From: Spartobacteria bacterium
Lineage (GTDB): Bacteria > Verrucomicrobiota > Verrucomicrobiia > Chthoniobacterales > UBA6821
NCBI GenBank assembly: GCA_947487385.1
Contig: CANKWU010000019.1
Location: forward strand, 1 to 36,830
Direction: 5' to 3'
Length of the DNA stretch: 36,830 nt
The notes under the pieces were generated by a model. That model worked only from the letters and a program-made list of their open reading frames with translations, ran no database searches and was not told the origin of the DNA. Position numbers and translations under genes: made by a program. Positions within the stretch are counted from its first letter, which is position 1. Each line of letters opens with the position of its first letter. Below, in pieces: positions 24,961-33,992 of this stretch.

Positions 24961-25999
24961 AAAAATCATCATGACGCTTGTGCAAGCGGGCGTGACCTTC
25001 CTCCTTCTCTGGTTGCTCTTTCACGATCCGGTGCGTCGTCACCAGATGGTCCAGGCCCTGCATACCGCAAATCTCCTCTGGCTGATTCCCGGATTCCTCT
25101 GTTTCGGCCTTGTGCTGGTTTGCGGTGCTTTCCGATGGCAGCTTCTCATGAAGGTGCAGGGGATCTCCCTTGGGTGGTTCCGCGTTTGGCAGCTCGTCAT
25201 GATCGGGATGTTTTTCAATCTCTGTCTCCCCGGTGGAGTGGGAGGTGACCTGATCAAGGTCTTCTTTGCCATGCGAGAGGCTCCCAAGTCCAAAAGCGCC
25301 GTGCTTTTGAGTATCATCGTGGATCGGATTGCGGGGATGTTCGCCTTGATCATCGTCTCTGCCGGGGTCTTTGCCTGGTTCTACAAACCGCTGATGTCCC
25401 TGCCAATGATCCGGGCATTTCTGCTCACCGTCGGCATCATTTTCGCTGCTTTCCTTCTGCTTATTCTCTTGGGGATTGCCATCGACAAGTTTCATCTTGC
25501 CAACCGTCTTCCTGCGAAAATGCCGGGACATGCCGCCATCCTCGATACGGCTAGGGCCTTCTCCATCTATGCACGTGACTGGAAAGCCGTGATGGTTGCT
25601 GTTCTTATCTCCATGCCGCTGAATGCCTTTATCTTCGGTACTGCTATCTTCGCCGCCTTTGCCTTTGTGGGTAATCCTGGAGCCGCCGCCATGTCTTCGG
25701 TCATTCCCATCGTGAATACAATCAGCTCCCTGCCGATCAGCTTGGCAGGAATCGGAGTCCGAGAGGGACTGTTCTCCGTGATGCTCAATTCCCTCTATGG
25801 AACGCCGGTGGATCTTGCCGTGCTGATCTCGATCACGGGATTCGCCCTGGGAGTCGGATGGGGATTGATCGGGGGAATCATCTACATGACCTACAGGCCT
25901 GCCGATGGTGGAAGTGTCTCGATCAGTGACATGGAGGATCAGGTAAGTGAGGTCGAGCATCAGATCGAAGTTGAGGAAGAAAGCGGCGATCGAGTCTGA
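24950..25999 (+). CDS. Lysylphosphatidylglycerol synthase TM-domain / UPF0104 flippase-like membrane protein
   Basis: A 349-residue membrane protein with about eight hydrophobic helices and the family motif NLCLPGGVGGDLIKVFFAMR following the third helix, then LLSIIVDRIAGMFALI and, near the C-terminus, SSLPISLAGIGVREGLFSVM. This domain (related to the membrane half of MprF and to AglD-type proteins) is linked to lipid flipping. The last 40 residues form an acidic soluble tail (ISDMEDQVSEVEHQIEVEEE). It overlaps the TIM-barrel gene by 11 nt. In this cluster it could flip or export the lipid product. Confidence 0.85.
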   Translation: MKIKKIIMTLVQAGVTFLLLWLLFHDPVRRHQMVQALHTANLLWLIPGFLCFGLVLVCGAFRWQLLMKVQGISLGWFRVWQLVMIGMFFNLCLPGGVGGDLIKVFFAMREAPKSKSAVLLSIIVDRIAGMFALIIVSAGVFAWFYKPLMSLPMIRAFLLTVGIIFAAFLLLILLGIAIDKFHLANRLPAKMPGHAAILDTARAFSIYARDWKAVMVAVLISMPLNAFIFGTAIFAAFAFVGNPGAAAMSSVIPIVNTISSLPISLAGIGVREGLFSVMLNSLYGTPVDLAVLISITGFALGVGWGLIGGIIYMTYRPADGGSVSISDMEDQVSEVEHQIEVEEESGDRV

Positions 26000-26011
26000 G
26001 CACTCCCCCAG

Positions 26012-26323
26012 ATGATGAACTCCTCCCGATCCAAGAAGCGGGTGCTGGATTTTTCGATGAGCGTGGATGGGAGAGTGATCTCCTCCTCAGGACTTAAGCC
26101 GGAGAGTGCTCTGGAGGAGGCTCAGGAGTTTTTTGTCCGGATTCATCCTTTGATTGCGGGAAAGACCTCAGCGAAGGGAAAGAGCGCCTTATGCCCGGGG
26201 TTCCTCTCCGAGGAGCGTCGCTTCGTTCTTAAATCAATAAAGGATGAGGGAGGTGGGATTGCATGCCTTCACTACACCCGTGCTCGAAACTCAAAGAGGA
26301 AGGCGCAGAGCAAGGTGAATTGA
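26012..26323 (+). CDS. Conserved-looking hypothetical protein, function unknown
   Basis: A 103-residue soluble, basic protein (starts at either of two adjacent ATGs, 26012 or 26015). Visible parts are a short N-terminal strand pair (RVLDFSMSVDGRVISSSG), a helix (ESALEEAQEFFVRIHPLIAG) and a basic C-terminus. No domain is recognised. It starts 12 nt after the flippase-like gene and its TGA shares bases with the next ATG (TGATG at 26321-26325), so it is a firm member of the operon. Confidence 0.65.
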   Translation: MMNSSRSKKRVLDFSMSVDGRVISSSGLKPESALEEAQEFFVRIHPLIAGKTSAKGKSALCPGFLSEERRFVLKSIKDEGGGIACLHYTRARNSKRKAQSKVN

Positions 26324-26772
26324 TGCACACCGAATCCTCCATCCTGATCAAGGCCCCGATGGAACGGGTGTACTCCATGACTTCCGATCTCACCAGATGG
26401 CCAGCTTATCTACCTCACTACCGATGGGTGCGATGGATCGAGGGTGGTCCTGATCAAGGGATTGTCGAGATGGCGGCCCTGCGTGGGTCCATTCCCATTA
26501 AATGGACCTCAGAGTTTCATAGGGACTTCAAAGATCCTGAAAAACCGGAACTCTGGTTCCGACATCTGAGCGCCTTCACCAAGGGGATGGAGGTTCGATG
26601 GATCTATGATCAGCTTGAAGATGGCGTCCAGGTGACGATCGAGCATGATTTGAATTTCCGCTGGCCGCTCCTGGCTCCGATTGCAAATCCGATCATCGGT
26701 GACTTCATGATCGCTTGGGTAGCCCCCCGGACACTGGCCACATTCAAAAAGCATCTGGAGCTTACAAAATGA
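26323..26772 (+). CDS. SRPBCC (START-like) family protein, polyketide cyclase/dehydrase-like
   Basis: A 149-residue protein from ATG 26323, coupled by TGATG to the gene before. The opening HTESSILIKAPMERVYSMTSDLTRWPAYLPHY is the standard SRPBCC beginning: beta strand, helix, then 'D-x-xxWP' segment. The C-terminal helix (FMIAWVAPRTLATFKKHLE) closes a hydrophobic pocket in this fold. Members bind or cyclise lipids and aromatic polyketides or act as CoQ-binding chaperones (Coq10/RatA-like). Next to a ketoacyl synthase it may shape or hold the acyl product. It overlaps the next gene as ATGA. Confidence 0.85.
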   Translation: MHTESSILIKAPMERVYSMTSDLTRWPAYLPHYRWVRWIEGGPDQGIVEMAALRGSIPIKWTSEFHRDFKDPEKPELWFRHLSAFTKGMEVRWIYDQLEDGVQVTIEHDLNFRWPLLAPIANPIIGDFMIAWVAPRTLATFKKHLELTK

Positions 26773-28016
26773 CCCCCAACCGACACAAGCGCCGCGCCGT
26801 CATCACAGGAGTAGGTCCCATCAGTTGCATTGGAATCGGCAAGGAGCCTTTCTGGGAGGGGATACTTGCAGAAAAAAGTGGGATCTCATCACTTACCCGC
26901 TTCGATCTCGGTGGGTTGGATGCACGCTCTTCTGGACAGGTCGATGATTTTGATCCCTTGAACTATTTCCCTGCGAAGATGCTCAGACGCTTGGACCGTT
27001 ATGCCCAGTTTGCCGTCTCAAGTGCCCTGCTTGCTCTGGAAGATAGCGGGCTGGCCTACTCGCCCGAGTCTCCTAATCCTCGCCGGGGTGTGAGTTTCGG
27101 CACGGCCCTTGGTGGCATTTGCAACGCGGAGAAGGAGCATGATGCCTTTGTGAAAGGGGGATTCAAGGCTGTGAGTCCCCTGCTGGCTCTTCAGGTTTTC
27201 GGTGGGTCAGCTCATTCCAATATTGCCATCACCTGCGGGTTCCAGGGAGTAGGTACAACAAATTCCAACAGTTGCGCCAGCGGCACCGTGGCTCTTGGCG
27301 AAGCCCTGCGGTATATCCGCGACGGCATTGCCGACGTGATCATTGCAGGGGCCTCTGAGGCGCCGCTGAGTCCGCTCACCTATGGTGCCTTCGCCAACAT
27401 CCGGACCATGAGCGAGGCTGATCCTTCCGTTTCCTGCAGACCCTTCGATCTGAACCGGGACGGATTTGTCATGGGGGAGGGGGCTGCATCATTGGTCGTC
27501 GAGGAGTATGAGCATGCCAAGGCACGTGGAGCCCGGATCTACGCTGAGATCCTCGGGTTCTCTCATAATAACGATGCCTATCACATGACATCACCGCATC
27601 CCAATGGTGAGCCGAGCATTCGTGCCATGCGCGAGGCCCTGACTGATGCCACAACGAATCCCGAGGAGATCGGATACATCAATGCCCATGGCAGCTCGAC
27701 CCAAGTCAATGACAACAACGAAGCCCGCTGCATCCATAACGTTTTCGGTAGCCACGCAGCATCGATTCCCGTCAGCGGAACCAAGGCCTACACAGCTCAT
27801 CCGCTCGGCGCGACAGGGGCCCTGGAAGCCGTGATCTGCTGCCTGTCCATGACCGAGGGATATCTCCCCCCCACGCTTCATTACGAGACTCCTGATCCCG
27901 AGTGTCAGCTCAATGTCATTCCCAATAAAGGGAGGGAGGCAAGACCTCGCAAAATCCTCTCCAACTCCTTTGGATTCGGAGGGATTAATTCGTGCCTCAT
28001 TATCGGCTCCGTCTAG
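26769..28016 (+). CDS. Beta-ketoacyl-ACP synthase (FabF/KAS II-like)
   Basis: A protein of 415 residues from ATG 26769 (ATGA overlap with the previous stop). It is a condensing enzyme with the Cys-His-His triad: Cys in TNSNSCASGTVALGEAL, first His in INAHGSSTQVND, second His in GTKAYTAHPLGATGA, and the C-terminal NSFGFGGINSCLI. It extends acyl-ACP with malonyl-ACP. Placement at the end of a six-gene operon, away from fabD/fabG/acpP, suggests a specialised synthase for a secondary lipid or polyketide rather than housekeeping FabF; the Sfp-type transferase at 4.4 kb could activate its carrier. That link is inference. Confidence 0.88.
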   Translation: MTPNRHKRRAVITGVGPISCIGIGKEPFWEGILAEKSGISSLTRFDLGGLDARSSGQVDDFDPLNYFPAKMLRRLDRYAQFAVSSALLALEDSGLAYSPESPNPRRGVSFGTALGGICNAEKEHDAFVKGGFKAVSPLLALQVFGGSAHSNIAITCGFQGVGTTNSNSCASGTVALGEALRYIRDGIADVIIAGASEAPLSPLTYGAFANIRTMSEADPSVSCRPFDLNRDGFVMGEGAASLVVEEYEHAKARGARIYAEILGFSHNNDAYHMTSPHPNGEPSIRAMREALTDATTNPEEIGYINAHGSSTQVNDNNEARCIHNVFGSHAASIPVSGTKAYTAHPLGATGALEAVICCLSMTEGYLPPTLHYETPDPECQLNVIPNKGREARPRKILSNSFGFGGINSCLIIGSV

Positions 28017-28038
28017 TCAGGCAGAGGGCGGCTTGCGA

Positions 28039-28163
28039 TCTTGGCGTGGTATGGCGTCACTGCTCGCTTGCAGTAGTTCACTACAGCGGCGCTCGCGTTC
28101 CTGATCCCACATCCAAGCTTGCAAGCCTAGGCAGAATAAAATGAGCCTAGGACACTTGGTGTC
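28039..28163 (+). repeat. Dispersed REP-like repeat, copy B
   Basis: A 125-bp block that aligns in full with the minus strand of 9314-9445. The palindromic core CAGTAGTTCACTACAG is at 28071-28086, followed by CTCGCG, CATCCAAGCTTGCAAGCC, a small internal direct repeat (AGCCTAGG twice), and the terminal hairpin GACACTTGGTGTC at 28151-28163. It occupies most of the 244-nt gap between the ketoacyl synthase and cas3. The cas operon promoter must lie inside or after it. Confidence 0.65.
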
Positions 28164-28260
28164 TCGTCGGAGTGGTAGGGTTGGGGGAATGAATCCAGAG
28201 GGTAGAAGTATTGATTGTATGACGCTCTCTGATAGTTGTCGTAAAACGCATTAGTCTTTT

Positions 28261-30579
28261 ATGGATCAATCATCATCCGCGGCAATGCCACATGCTCACT
28301 CCCGATATGGGAAGGACGGGGGCGTTGAGTGGGAGGAACTATATACTGCTTGCGCTTCCTTGGACTGCAATGGACTCGGGAGAAAGTGTTCCGACTGCGG
28401 TCATCTCGATCGTGTTGCTCGTTTAACTCAGTCATTTGAATCCCAGATGTTCGCACCTGATACGGAGGATTCAAAATCTTCAGTCGAGTGGGGATACCTC
28501 ACGGGAATCTGGCATGATCTTGGTAAGTTCGCTCCCGAGTGGCAGAGTTATCTTCAGGGAAAGGTCGATCCCCATGTCGATGAAGTCTTGGGGAAGGTCG
28601 ATCACTCCTCAGCAGGGGCACAGTTTGCTGTGGAGAAGCATTTGCTGGGACATCTTCTCAGCTATCCGATAGCCGGACACCACTCCGGACTTCTTGATGC
28701 AACATCTAATGGTGCCTGTCAGGCGGATCGTCTCCGCAAAGAAGTACCATCATATCGCGATGCCGTTCCCTCAGCACTTCAGGACATCAAAATTCCGGAA
28801 CTGCCATCATTTTTAAAATCGGGAGATCCATTCTCATTGGGATTCTTTGTGAGGATGATTTTCTCCTGTCTGGTTGATGCCGATTTTCTGACAACCGAGT
28901 CCTTCATGGATGAAAAGCGTGCTTCCATGCGTAATGAGGCTCCTAATGATGTTCTAGAAAGCATCAGGGAATTGATTGATGCTCGGATCGATGGATTTGG
29001 AACACCCGATCCCTCTGATAGGGTAAATTTACAGCGATGTGCTGTGGTCGATGACTGCCGCATGTCGGCAATCCAAAAACCAGGACTTTTCACGCTCACG
29101 GTTCCCACAGGAGGAGGGAAGACCCTTTCCTCGATGAGTTTTGCCCTGCGCCATGCGATTGCGAACGGACAGAAAAGAATCATCTATGTTGCGCCTTTCA
29201 ATTCGATCATTGAGCAAAATGCAGAAGTGCTTCGCGGTATCCTCAAACCCTTGGAGTCCGAGTTCTTCGCCCCTCTGATCGAGCACCACTCCTCTCTCTC
29301 CCCCGAGAATGAAACGGCACAGTCCCGGCTGGCCTCCGAGAATTGGGATGCCCCGATCGTGGTGACCACGGCGGTGCAGTTCTACGAGTCATTGTTCGCG
29401 TCAAAAACCTCCCGGAGCCGTAAACTCCACAATATAGCCAATGCCGTCGTGATCCTAGACGAGGCACAGAGCCTTCCAGTCGATCTAATCAGTCCCTGCC
29501 TACGGGTTCTCCAAGAACTTTCTGATCATTACAAATCAAGTGTCGTTCTCTGCACGGCGACTCAGCCAGCGGTTCATTATCATCCGGAGGAGTTTCCGAT
29601 TGGTCTGAAGGGTGCACGGGAAATCATTGCTGATCCCAAAAGCCTCTTCGATGCCTTGAAGCGTGTCGAAGTCACCTCATTGGGAGATCTTTCCGACACG
29701 GCTTTGGTTGATCGGTTGCGTTCGCAGGAGCAAGTGCTCTGCATCGTGAACCGCCGTCGTCATGCTCAGGAACTCTACCGGTTGCTGGGAGCGGGGGAGG
29801 GGAATTATCACCTTTCTGCCCTTATGTGTCCGGAGCATCGACATCGAATCCTATGCGAGATTCGCCAACGTCTTAAGCAAGGGTTACCCGTCCGCGTCAT
29901 TTCCACCCAACTCATTGAGGCGGGTGTGGATGTTGACTTCCCGGTGGTTTACCGGGCCCTTGCAGGTCTTGACTCGATTGCCCAGGCGGCTGGTCGTTGT
30001 AATCGGCACGGGAAACTTCCAATATCGGGTCATACCTATGTCTTCCGGCCGGAGGATCACTCATGCGAGGTCTATTTCCGGGAGACAGCTCAGGTTGCCA
30101 ATCAATTGATCGGCCTGCACGACGACTTGATTGGTCGAGAGGCGATCCGAAGTTACTTCGACCTCTATTACTACCAGCAAAAGAGTCGGTGGGATTCCAA
30201 GGGAATTCTTGATGGCTTCCGTATTGATCGAAGGAATCGCGATCTCCCCTTTCACTTCTCCTACGCCACGGTAGCAGGAAAGTTCCGCCTCATTGATGAC
30301 TGGCAGATTCCAATTATTATTCCGTATGATGAGGTTGCACGAAAGGCTATTGCTGAGCTACGCACCGAAAATATCCCTCTCCATCGTGAACTCCTGCGTT
30401 GTCTTCAGCGCTACACTGTCCAGATCAGTCCACGACTTAGGGATGACAACATCCGATCCTTTGAGAGCCTTCGAGACGGGCAGTTTCATGCACTTGTCTC
30501 TACGGATTTCAACTACTCGGAGAATTTTGGTCTGACCTTTGATGAAAGCCACACCTCCTTACAAAACCTCATTCTCTGA
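28261..30579 (+). CDS. cas3: CRISPR-associated helicase/nuclease Cas3 (type I-C)
   Basis: A 772-residue HD nuclease-helicase that is recruited by the surveillance complex and degrades target DNA. The HD nuclease residues are in GIWHDLGKF (His85-Asp86), KVDHSSAGA and IAGHHSG (139-143). The SF2 helicase has Walker A PTGGGKT (282-288), DEAQ box (400-403), motif TATQPA, and STQLIEAGVDVDFP then AQAAGRCNRHG. Between the opening His and the HL-x-x-VA helix there is an unusual Cys-rich stretch with Cys31, Cys36, Cys43 and Cys46 (CNGLGRKCSDCGHL), possibly a metal site. First gene of the operon; cas5c follows after 6 nt. Confidence 0.96.
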   Translation: MDQSSSAAMPHAHSRYGKDGGVEWEELYTACASLDCNGLGRKCSDCGHLDRVARLTQSFESQMFAPDTEDSKSSVEWGYLTGIWHDLGKFAPEWQSYLQGKVDPHVDEVLGKVDHSSAGAQFAVEKHLLGHLLSYPIAGHHSGLLDATSNGACQADRLRKEVPSYRDAVPSALQDIKIPELPSFLKSGDPFSLGFFVRMIFSCLVDADFLTTESFMDEKRASMRNEAPNDVLESIRELIDARIDGFGTPDPSDRVNLQRCAVVDDCRMSAIQKPGLFTLTVPTGGGKTLSSMSFALRHAIANGQKRIIYVAPFNSIIEQNAEVLRGILKPLESEFFAPLIEHHSSLSPENETAQSRLASENWDAPIVVTTAVQFYESLFASKTSRSRKLHNIANAVVILDEAQSLPVDLISPCLRVLQELSDHYKSSVVLCTATQPAVHYHPEEFPIGLKGAREIIADPKSLFDALKRVEVTSLGDLSDTALVDRLRSQEQVLCIVNRRRHAQELYRLLGAGEGNYHLSALMCPEHRHRILCEIRQRLKQGLPVRVISTQLIEAGVDVDFPVVYRALAGLDSIAQAAGRCNRHGKLPISGHTYVFRPEDHSCEVYFRETAQVANQLIGLHDDLIGREAIRSYFDLYYYQQKSRWDSKGILDGFRIDRRNRDLPFHFSYATVAGKFRLIDDWQIPIIIPYDEVARKAIAELRTENIPLHRELLRCLQRYTVQISPRLRDDNIRSFESLRDGQFHALVSTDFNYSENFGLTFDESHTSLQNLIL

Positions 30580-30585
30580 ATATCT

Positions 30586-31311
30586 ATGAATTACGGCATC
30601 ACCCTCAAAGTCTCCGGCGACTACGCCCTCTTCTCCCGACCTGAGATGAAGGTCGAACGCGTCTCCTATGATGTGATTACTCCCTCTGCGGCTAGGGGAA
30701 TCTTGGAAGCCATTTATTGGAAACCGCAGATGCGCTGGGAGGTCACGGAGATCCGAGTACTGAATCCCATCCGCTTCACGAATATCCGCAGGAACGAGAT
30801 TTCCTCCAAGATCCCGATGGGGGGAGGTGGAGGAGTGAATGCTGCGATGCGCGATCCCTCTGTCCGCCCATCGATAGATGTCTCTGAACATCGCCAGCAA
30901 CGTGCCTCCCTCCTGCTCAAGGATGTCGCCTACGTGATCAGGGCCAGAGTTCATGTTCTTGATCCACGTATGGAGCAGGGGTCAGAACCCCTTCCTGATG
31001 CACAGGCCGCTGCCAAGCATATCGAGATGTTCAAACGGAGGGCTAGCAAGGGCCAGGCCTTCCATCAGCCGTACTTTGGATGTCGGGAATTTCCCGTCCG
31101 TTTTGAACTGATAGAGAACGAGGAACAGATCCCAGCCTGTGACCCCTCGCTTCTAGGAGATAAGGATCTCGGCTTCATGCTTCACGAAATCGACTTCGAG
31201 CAGAACCGTGCAACGAAAGCGATTCGATCGACCACTCCTCATTTCTTTCGCGCCCAGATGAACGATGGCGTGATCAAGGTTCCCGAACTCCCCTTCGCCA
31301 TCCGGTCATGA
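30586..31311 (+). CDS. cas5c: CRISPR-associated protein Cas5c (Cas5d), pre-crRNA endonuclease
   Basis: A 241-residue RAMP protein. In type I-C systems Cas5 itself cuts the repeat in pre-crRNA and caps the crRNA 5' handle, replacing Cas6. The N-terminus [22 protein letters not shown], the segment [21 protein letters not shown] (Tyr44 lies where the family has a catalytic Tyr), and the G-rich loop [11 protein letters not shown] are typical of Cas5c. No cas6 gene is present, which fits. It overlaps the Cas8c start as ATGA (31308-31311). Confidence 0.95.
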   Translation: MNYGITLKVSGDYALFSRPEMKVERVSYDVITPSAARGILEAIYWKPQMRWEVTEIRVLNPIRFTNIRRNEISSKIPMGGGGGVNAAMRDPSVRPSIDVSEHRQQRASLLLKDVAYVIRARVHVLDPRMEQGSEPLPDAQAAAKHIEMFKRRASKGQAFHQPYFGCREFPVRFELIENEEQIPACDPSLLGDKDLGFMLHEIDFEQNRATKAIRSTTPHFFRAQMNDGVIKVPELPFAIRS

Positions 31312-33086
31312 TCCTACAATCCCTTAGCGAACTCTACGACCGCCTGGCTGCTGATCCCTCCTATGGGATCGCCCCTCCAGGGTTTTCACCGCAGAAGATC
31401 AGCTTTCGGGTCGTCTTGAATACAGATGGCACACTCTTTGAGATTGAGGATGCTCAAATTAAGAATGATAGAGGAAAATCAGAACCCTCTCGCATGGAGG
31501 TTCCGGCGCATGAAAAACGGACTAGCGGTATCAAAGCTCAATTTCTTTGCGACAAGCAGGAATACTTGCTAGGCAGTCAGACAGAGGGGAAAAAGGATGG
31601 GGCAGGATCTAAGTGTTTTGAAGAATTTAAGAGGGTCCATTTAAGTTATGAAAAGGAGATTGATTCGGCTGATTACTCCATTCTTTGTCGCTTTCTGGAA
31701 AAATGGTATCCATCCAATTGCGAGCAATTTAAAGACCGGTTAAAGGAGGTTGGATCCAATTTTGGAGTCATTCAAATCAGAGGTGCAAAGAAGTGCATTC
31801 ATGATGATCCAAAAATCAAAAACTGGTGGATAAAAATACAAAGTGCATCAGAGATCCATGAAGAGAAGCAGCAATGCTTGGTGTCTGGTGAGTCCACGCT
31901 AATTTGTGGCATTCATCCCGATATCAAGGGATTTAAAAGCTCAATTGCCTTAGTTGGCATTCAGGAAAAAACATCCTACGAGTCTTACGGTAAATCAAAA
32001 ACCGAGAACTGCCCGATTGGTGAATCTGTGGCATTTCGCTATGCAACAGCTCTTAATGCGTTGCTTGATGGTCCATTAAAAGGGAGACATAGAATCAATA
32101 TCTCAGGAACGACTGCAGTCTTTTGGACCGAGAAACCTTCAATGTTGGAGGATTGCTTAGCTGATATTTTTTCCGGGGCTTCTCAACAACAGGAAGATTC
32201 TCAAGACCAGTCTAGGCGGGATCAAATTCAGCGTTTGTTGCAAGCAATCCGTTCGGGAGGACATTTCTCGGAGTTGGGCGAATTGGACACTCCTTTTTAT
32301 ATACTAGGATTGGAACAACCAAATCCTGGGCGTTTTGCTATTCGGTTCTTTCATCGATCCACGATTGGGGAGCTGCTGTCAAAATTGCATTCACACCAGA
32401 TGTGTCTCGAAATAGAGCGTCAATATGAGAATGAAACCGAGTCCCCCACTATTTGGCAAATTCTGGACGAGACAGCACCTAGACATCGCGACGCATCTGG
32501 AAAATACGGAAAGCCAGATAGGGAAAAAATTCCTCCTTTGCTCGGTGGGGCTTTGACCCGCGCCATCATTCAGGGAACACCGTATCCCGAGGGACTTTTC
32601 GCCGCGATCATCGGTCGGATTCGTGCTGATCGGACTGTCAACTATCTCCGCGCCGCTACCCTCAAGGCCATTCTCACCCGCAATCACCACCACACCATCA
32701 CAACCATGCTCGACTCACAGAATACTGACCCCGCCTACCTTCTTGGCAGGCTCTTTGCCGCCTTGGAAAAAACCCAGGAAGATGCCTTGGGTGTCGTGAA
32801 TGCGGGACTTCGGGACCGCTTCTACGGGAGTGCCTCTGCCACTCCTGCCGCTGTCTTTCCGAAGCTGCTGCGCACCTACCAGCATCACCTGTCCAAACTC
32901 AACGGTGGTGCCAAGATTCTACGCGATAAACTCGTGCAGGAAATTCTTTCGGGAATCTCCTCCGAAGGATTCCCAAAACAATTTCCTCTGAGGGAACAGG
33001 GAATCTTTGCGATTGGCTACTACCACCAGCGCAAAGACTTCTTCACCAAGAAAGACCAGACATCAGTAACAGAAACCCAAGACTAA
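31308..33086 (+). CDS. cas8c: CRISPR-associated protein Cas8c (Csd1), large subunit
   Basis: A 592-residue large subunit of the type I-C complex, expected to read the PAM and position the target. The start [30 protein letters not shown] and the C-terminal [16 protein letters not shown] and [18 protein letters not shown] are characteristic of Csd1. The C-terminal third probably also encodes Cas11c by internal initiation. Base composition changes inside the gene: from about 31430 to 32530 the sequence is clearly AT-richer than both ends and than the neighbouring cas genes, which suggests replacement of the PAM-facing part. No frame break is seen. Confidence 0.94.
   Translation: MILQSLSELYDRLAADPSYGIAPPGFSPQKISFRVVLNTDGTLFEIEDAQIKNDRGKSEPSRMEVPAHEKRTSGIKAQFLCDKQEYLLGSQTEGKKDGAGSKCFEEFKRVHLSYEKEIDSADYSILCRFLEKWYPSNCEQFKDRLKEVGSNFGVIQIRGAKKCIHDDPKIKNWWIKIQSASEIHEEKQQCLVSGESTLICGIHPDIKGFKSSIALVGIQEKTSYESYGKSKTENCPIGESVAFRYATALNALLDGPLKGRHRINISGTTAVFWTEKPSMLEDCLADIFSGASQQQEDSQDQSRRDQIQRLLQAIRSGGHFSELGELDTPFYILGLEQPNPGRFAIRFFHRSTIGELLSKLHSHQMCLEIERQYENETESPTIWQILDETAPRHRDASGKYGKPDREKIPPLLGGALTRAIIQGTPYPEGLFAAIIGRIRADRTVNYLRAATLKAILTRNHHHTITTMLDSQNTDPAYLLGRLFAALEKTQEDALGVVNAGLRDRFYGSASATPAAVFPKLLRTYQHHLSKLNGGAKILRDKLVQEILSGISSEGFPKQFPLREQGIFAIGYYHQRKDFFTKKDQTSVTETQD
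32706..33086 (+). CDS. cas11c: Probable internally initiated small subunit Cas11c
   Basis: Type I-C complexes contain a small subunit translated from within cas8c (established knowledge). An in-frame ATG at 32706 opens a 126-residue product beginning [20 protein letters not shown] and ending at the Cas8c stop, matching the size and the beginning expected for Cas11c. No strong Shine-Dalgarno is visible just upstream (the preceding sequence is CAC/ATC-rich), so the precise start is uncertain. Confidence 0.55.
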   Translation: MLDSQNTDPAYLLGRLFAALEKTQEDALGVVNAGLRDRFYGSASATPAAVFPKLLRTYQHHLSKLNGGAKILRDKLVQEILSGISSEGFPKQFPLREQGIFAIGYYHQRKDFFTKKDQTSVTETQD

Positions 33087-33113
33087 AACCACCATCCCAA
33101 ACCCACCCACATC

Positions 33114-33974
33114 ATGAAAAACCGCTATGACTTCCTCTACCTCTTTGACTGTCAGGATGCCAATCCGAATGGCGATCCCGACGCCGGCAACCTCCCCCGC
33201 ACGGATGTGGAGACCGGGCAAGGGCTCGTCACAGACGTATGCTTAAAGCGTAAGATCCGTAATTTTGTGCAGTTAACCAAGAAAGGTGATGATACGCACC
33301 GCATCTACTTCACCGATGGAGCAGTGCTAAACAACCTGCACAAGGAAGCGCAAGAAGCAGTTGGCATTCCTGCCGCTGAAGCAAAGTCCCCGAAGGATGG
33401 GAAAAAGGATAAGGCCACTCAGTGGATGTGTGATCATTACTATGATATCCGCACCTTTGGTGCCGTCATGTCGATGGAGATAAACTGCGGTCAGGTCCGT
33501 GGTCCGGTCCAGATCTCCTTTGCACGATCTATCGACCCGATCGTCTCCAGCGAGCATGCGATCACCCGCTCCTCAGTCACCAACGAGAAGGACGCAGAGA
33601 AAGAGCGGACGATGGGGCGCAAGTTCACCGTGCCCTATGGACTCTATAAGGCACAGGGATTCGTGAACCCGTTCCTCGCTGAGCAGACCGGCTTCTCAGA
33701 AGCCGATCTGCAATTACTCTGGGGGTCCCTAGAAAATGCCTTCCAGTTCGATCAGTCGGCGGCACGCCCAGCTGGCAGCATGAATCCACGTGCTCTGATC
33801 GTCTTCAAGCATGATACGGCATTAGGAGAAGCTCCAAGCCATGTGCTCTTTGACATGGTGAAGGTTGTGAAAAAAGACGGGGTGGAGACACCACGGTCCA
33901 TCTCTGATTATGAGATCATAATCGATGAGGAAAAGCTCCCCAAGGGTGTTCAGATCATCAGACGCCCCGTCTGA
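33114..33974 (+). CDS. cas7c: CRISPR-associated protein Cas7c (Csd2), backbone subunit
   Basis: A 286-residue RAMP protein that coats the crRNA spacer in multiple copies. The N-terminus YDFLYLFDCQDANPNGDPD with the NPNGDP motif is diagnostic of Cas7 in I-B/I-C systems, followed by TDVCLKRKIRNFV and, later, DIRTFGAVMS, RGPVQISFARSIDPI, TMGRKFTVPYGLYKAQGFV. The gene starts 27 nt after cas8c; the length is normal for Csd2. Confidence 0.96.
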   Translation: MKNRYDFLYLFDCQDANPNGDPDAGNLPRTDVETGQGLVTDVCLKRKIRNFVQLTKKGDDTHRIYFTDGAVLNNLHKEAQEAVGIPAAEAKSPKDGKKDKATQWMCDHYYDIRTFGAVMSMEINCGQVRGPVQISFARSIDPIVSSEHAITRSSVTNEKDAEKERTMGRKFTVPYGLYKAQGFVNPFLAEQTGFSEADLQLLWGSLENAFQFDQSAARPAGSMNPRALIVFKHDTALGEAPSHVLFDMVKVVKKDGVETPRSISDYEIIIDEEKLPKGVQIIRRPV

Positions 33975-33992
33975 TACTACTGCCTCGGTGCG

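Noticed and set aside
24947-25960. Long minus-strand open frame of 337 codons opposite the flippase-like gene
   Set aside because: It is His/Asp/Gly-rich low-complexity sequence, the expected shadow of hydrophobic codons on the plus strand, and the plus-strand gene has clear family motifs.
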